Positions 5,348 to 7,694 of a stretch of 7,694 bases of DNA are shown one piece after another. The first letter of the stretch is position 1. Each line of letters opens with the position of its first letter. The notes beneath the pieces are model-generated. The model searched no databases. It saw only the letters and a list, made by a program, of their open reading frames with translations, and was not told the DNA's origin. The position numbers and the translations under genes were made by a program. Location: assembly GCA_021820785.1 (NCBI GenBank), contig JAKADE010000098.1:881-8574 (forward strand), in the 5' to 3' direction. This DNA is from Pseudomonadota bacterium (GTDB lineage: Bacteria > Pseudomonadota > Gammaproteobacteria > Steroidobacterales > Steroidobacteraceae).

Positions 5348-7694
5348 TCAGTGAAAGTCTCGCGAGCGCGTCAGCAGCGCCCCGAGCAGCCGCGTGCGAT
5401 CGAGGAGCCGCCGGGCGACCAGGTGCGTGACGCCCTCGGCGTGCTGCAGCCGCCCGTGCACTTCGAGCAGTCGCGCCCCGAGCAGCGCCTCGCGATGCGC
5501 CTGCGCGATACGCTCCCAGACGATGACGTTGACCTGCCCGCTTTCATCCTCGAGCGTGATGAACGTGACGCCGCCGGCGGCCGCGGGCCGTTGACGCATC
5601 AATACGATGCCGGCGGCGCGAACGGCACTCCCATCCGGCCGTGCACAGACCTCCTCGGCGCTGTGCACCCCGTCGCGGCGCAGTGTCTCGCGCAGCAGCG
5701 CCAGCGGATGCCGGCCGAGGGTCAGGCCCACGGATGCGTAGTCGGCCACGATGTTCTCTCCTTCACTCGGCGCGGCGATGAGCGGTCGAACCGCATCGGC
5801 CGCCGGAACGGGTGCGTCACCGGCGGCTACCGGCGTGTTCGCCGTCTCGAGCGGCAGCGGACGCTCCACGCCCGCGACGTCCCAGAAGGCCAGATGACGG
5901 TTGCCGCTCAAGCCCGCCAGCGCGCCGGCCGCCGCCAGCGCCTCGAGGTCGGTGCGCTGCAGTTCGGCCCGCCGGGCCAGGTCGTGCAGCCCGGCGAACG
6001 GGCCCGCGGCCCGGGCGTCGATGAGCCGTGCCGCGCCAGCGCGCGTCAGTCCCTTGACCAGTCGCAGGCCGAGCCGCAGCGCCGGCTGCGACGCCCCGCT
6101 GTGCTCCAGGGTGCAGTCCCACTCGCTCGCCTCGGCGTCCACGGCGCGCACCTGCACGCCATGCGCGCGTGCATCGCGCACCAGCTGCGCCGGGGCGTAG
6201 AAGCCCATCGGCTGGCTGTTCAGCAGCGCGGCGGTGAACGCCGCAGGCTCGTGGCACTTCAGCCAGGCCGAGTCATACACCAGCAGCGCGAAGCTCGCGG
6301 CGTGCGACTCCGGAAAGCCGTAATCGCCAAACCCCATCATCTGCCGGTAGACCCGCTCGGCGAACTCGCTCGAATAGCCGCGTGCGGCCATGCCGCCCAA
6401 GAGCATGTCGCGGAAATGCCCGATGCCGCCGCTGCGCTTCCAGGCGCCCATGGCGCGGCGCAGCTGATCGGCCTGCCCTGGCGTGAAGCCCGCCGCCACC
6501 ATCGCCAGTTGCATCACCTGTTCCTGGAAGATCGGGACCCCGAGGGTGCGCCGCAACACCGACTCGACGTCGCGGCTCGGATACTCGATCGGCTCGTGTC
6601 CCTGACGGCGCCTGAGGTAGGGATGGACCATGTCGCCCTGGATGGGCCCGGGGCGCACGATCGCCACCTCGATGACCAGGTCGTAGTACGAGCGCGGTTT
6701 CAGCCGCGGCAGCATCGCCATCTGCGCGCGCGACTCGATCTGAAACACCCCGACCGTGTCGGCGCGCGAGATCATCTCGTACACGAGCGGATCCTCCGCC
6801 GGCAGTGACCCGAGTGCGTGGCGCGTGCCACGCAGACCGTTGACCAGGTCGATCGCCTTGCGCAGCGCGGTGAGCATGCCGAGGGCGAGCACATCGACCT
6901 TCAGCAGACCGAGCGCATCGAGGTCGTCTTTGTCCCACTGCACCACGGTGCGCTCGGGCATGGCCGCGTTCTCGATCGGCACCAGCTCATCGAGCCGCCC
7001 GGCGCTGATCACCAGCCCGCCGACGTGCTGCGAGAGGTGGCGCGGGAAGCCGGGAAAGGCGAGCAGCTCGCGCGCGAGCGGCACCAGCTGCGTCAGCGGC
7101 GGGCTCGCCGGATCGAACCCCGCGGCGCGCAACCGCTCGGCGAGCGCCTCGCTTCCGTCCCACCACTGCATCACCCGGGCGAGCCGGGCACAGGCCTGCG
7201 GTTCGAGCCCGAACACCCGGCCCAGATCGCGCAGCGCGCTGCGCGAGCGGTACAGGATCACCGTGGCGGCGAGCGCGGCGCGCTCGCGACCGTACTTGGC
7301 GTAGACGTACTGGATCACCTCCTCGCGTCGCTCGTGCTCGAAGTCGATGTCGATGTCCGGCGGCTCGTTGCGCTCCCGGGAGATGAACCGCTCGAACAGC
7401 AGCCCTGCCCCGCGCCCCGGATCGACCGCGGTCACTCCGAGGCAGTAGCACACCCGCGAGTTGGCCGCCGAGCCACGCCCCTGACAGAGGATGCCGCGGC
7501 GGCGCGCGAAATCGACGAGATCGTGCACGGTGAGAAAGTACGGCTCGTAGCCGAGCTCCCCGATCAGCGCCAGTTCGTGCTCGAGGGCGGCGCGCTCGGC
7601 CGGCGGAATGCCCTCAGGCCAGCGCCGCTGCGCCCCGGCCTCGGTGAGCCGGCGCAGATGGCTCGCGGGGGTCTCGCCGGCGGGCACCAGCTCG
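5348..7694 (-). CDS. dnaE2: Error-prone DNA polymerase DnaE2 (ImuC), 5' end beyond window
   Basis: A DNA polymerase III alpha paralogue used for translesion synthesis and SOS-induced mutagenesis, usually acting with ImuA and ImuB. About 781 residues are present and the frame stays open to the right edge; the GTG at 7687 is internal, since ELVPAGETPASHLRRL is conserved mid-protein sequence. About 250 N-terminal residues, mainly the PHP domain, are missing (full length is about 1,000-1,080). Counting from the GTG codon as 1, the palm has PDIDIDF (110-116), with D111 and D113 as catalytic aspartates, and D265 in LLKVDVLALG as the third, so the active site looks intact. Other conserved blocks are HVGGLVIS (221-228), GVFQIESRAQM (313-323), VRPGPIQGDMVHPYLRRR (344-361) and GDYGFPESHAASFALLVY (454-471). 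A C-terminal OB fold spans about 688-765, and the protein ends in TRSRDFH, typical of DnaE2. Replicative DnaE1 is disfavoured by these signatures and the short C-terminus. Its promoter and any LexA box lie outside. Confidence 0.95.
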   Translation of the reverse strand, partial: ELVPAGETPASHLRRLTEAGAQRRWPEGIPPAERAALEHELALIGELGYEPYFLTVHDLVDFARRRGILCQGRGSAANSRVCYCLGVTAVDPGRGAGLLFERFISRERNEPPDIDIDFEHERREEVIQYVYAKYGRERAALAATVILYRSRSALRDLGRVFGLEPQACARLARVMQWWDGSEALAERLRAAGFDPASPPLTQLVPLARELLAFPGFPRHLSQHVGGLVISAGRLDELVPIENAAMPERTVVQWDKDDLDALGLLKVDVLALGMLTALRKAIDLVNGLRGTRHALGSLPAEDPLVYEMISRADTVGVFQIESRAQMAMLPRLKPRSYYDLVIEVAIVRPGPIQGDMVHPYLRRRQGHEPIEYPSRDVESVLRRTLGVPIFQEQVMQLAMVAAGFTPGQADQLRRAMGAWKRSGGIGHFRDMLLGGMAARGYSSEFAERVYRQMMGFGDYGFPESHAASFALLVYDSAWLKCHEPAAFTAALLNSQPMGFYAPAQLVRDARAHGVQVRAVDAEASEWDCTLEHSGASQPALRLGLRLVKGLTRAGAARLIDARAAGPFAGLHDLARRAELQRTDLEALAAAGALAGLSGNRHLAFWDVAGVERPLPLETANTPVAAGDAPVPAADAVRPLIAAPSEGENIVADYASVGLTLGRHPLALLRETLRRDGVHSAEEVCARPDGSAVRAAGIVLMRQRPAAAGGVTFITLEDESGQVNVIVWERIAQAHREALLGARLLEVHGRLQHAEGVTHLVARRLLDRTRLLGALLTRSRDFH

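Noticed and set aside
5351..6808. A 485-residue plus-strand open frame opposite dnaE2
   Set aside because: dnaE2 motifs on the minus strand explain the region, and the plus frame is low-complexity Arg/Gln/His with no family signature.
5348..7687. Treating GTG 7687 as the true dnaE2 start, giving a 779-residue enzyme lacking the PHP domain
   Set aside because: The frame stays open to the window edge and the residues before and after it match conserved internal DnaE2 sequence, so the gene is simply cut by the window.
1..7694. CRISPR arrays, insertion sequences, tRNA genes or phage/defence modules
   Set aside because: No regularly spaced repeats, transposase-like frames, terminal inverted repeats or tRNA-like folds were seen; nearly all of the window is accounted for by the listed genes.

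Overview
The window looks like chromosomal DNA from a high-GC Gammaproteobacterium. The evidence is the strongly GC-biased third codon positions, a type II secretion (T2SS) gene order C-D-E-F with Pseudomonas/Xanthomonas-like protein sequences, and a neighbouring DnaE2-type error-prone polymerase. I cannot name the genus; a lineage near Xanthomonadales/Nevskiales is only an inference.

Positions 1-4991 (+ strand) hold a tightly packed T2SS operon segment. It contains the 3' end of gspC (inner-membrane clamp/PDZ protein), then complete gspD (outer-membrane secretin), gspE (cytoplasmic secretion ATPase) and gspF (inner-membrane platform protein). gspC/gspD overlap by ATGA and gspD/gspE by GTGA; gspF follows gspE after one base with a strong Shine-Dalgarno. 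Together these products form the outer-membrane channel (D), the periplasmic link (C), and the motor with the platform it acts on (E, F). The pseudopilin genes gspG-K, gspL/M and the prepilin peptidase are not in the window, and the + strand T2SS run stops at gspF.

Positions 4992-5065 are a short intergenic stretch with a weak sigma70-like promoter candidate and a small hairpin covering a possible ribosome binding site. It leads to an 85-residue, very acidic protein of unknown function (5066-5323, +).

Positions 5348-7694 (- strand, convergent) carry the C-terminal three quarters or so of dnaE2/imuC, the error-prone DNA polymerase III alpha paralogue used in SOS mutagenesis. Its 5' end, with most of the PHP domain, and any imuA/imuB partners lie beyond the right edge. 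Only 24 bases separate the two convergent stop codons.

No mobile element, CRISPR array, tRNA or rRNA was seen, and no convincing new multi-gene system. The items most worth a second look are a GspE that has lost all four cysteines of its zinc-binding motif, Pro-rich tails on both GspC and GspD, the uncharacterised acidic protein, and a strong hairpin at the gspD/gspE junction.
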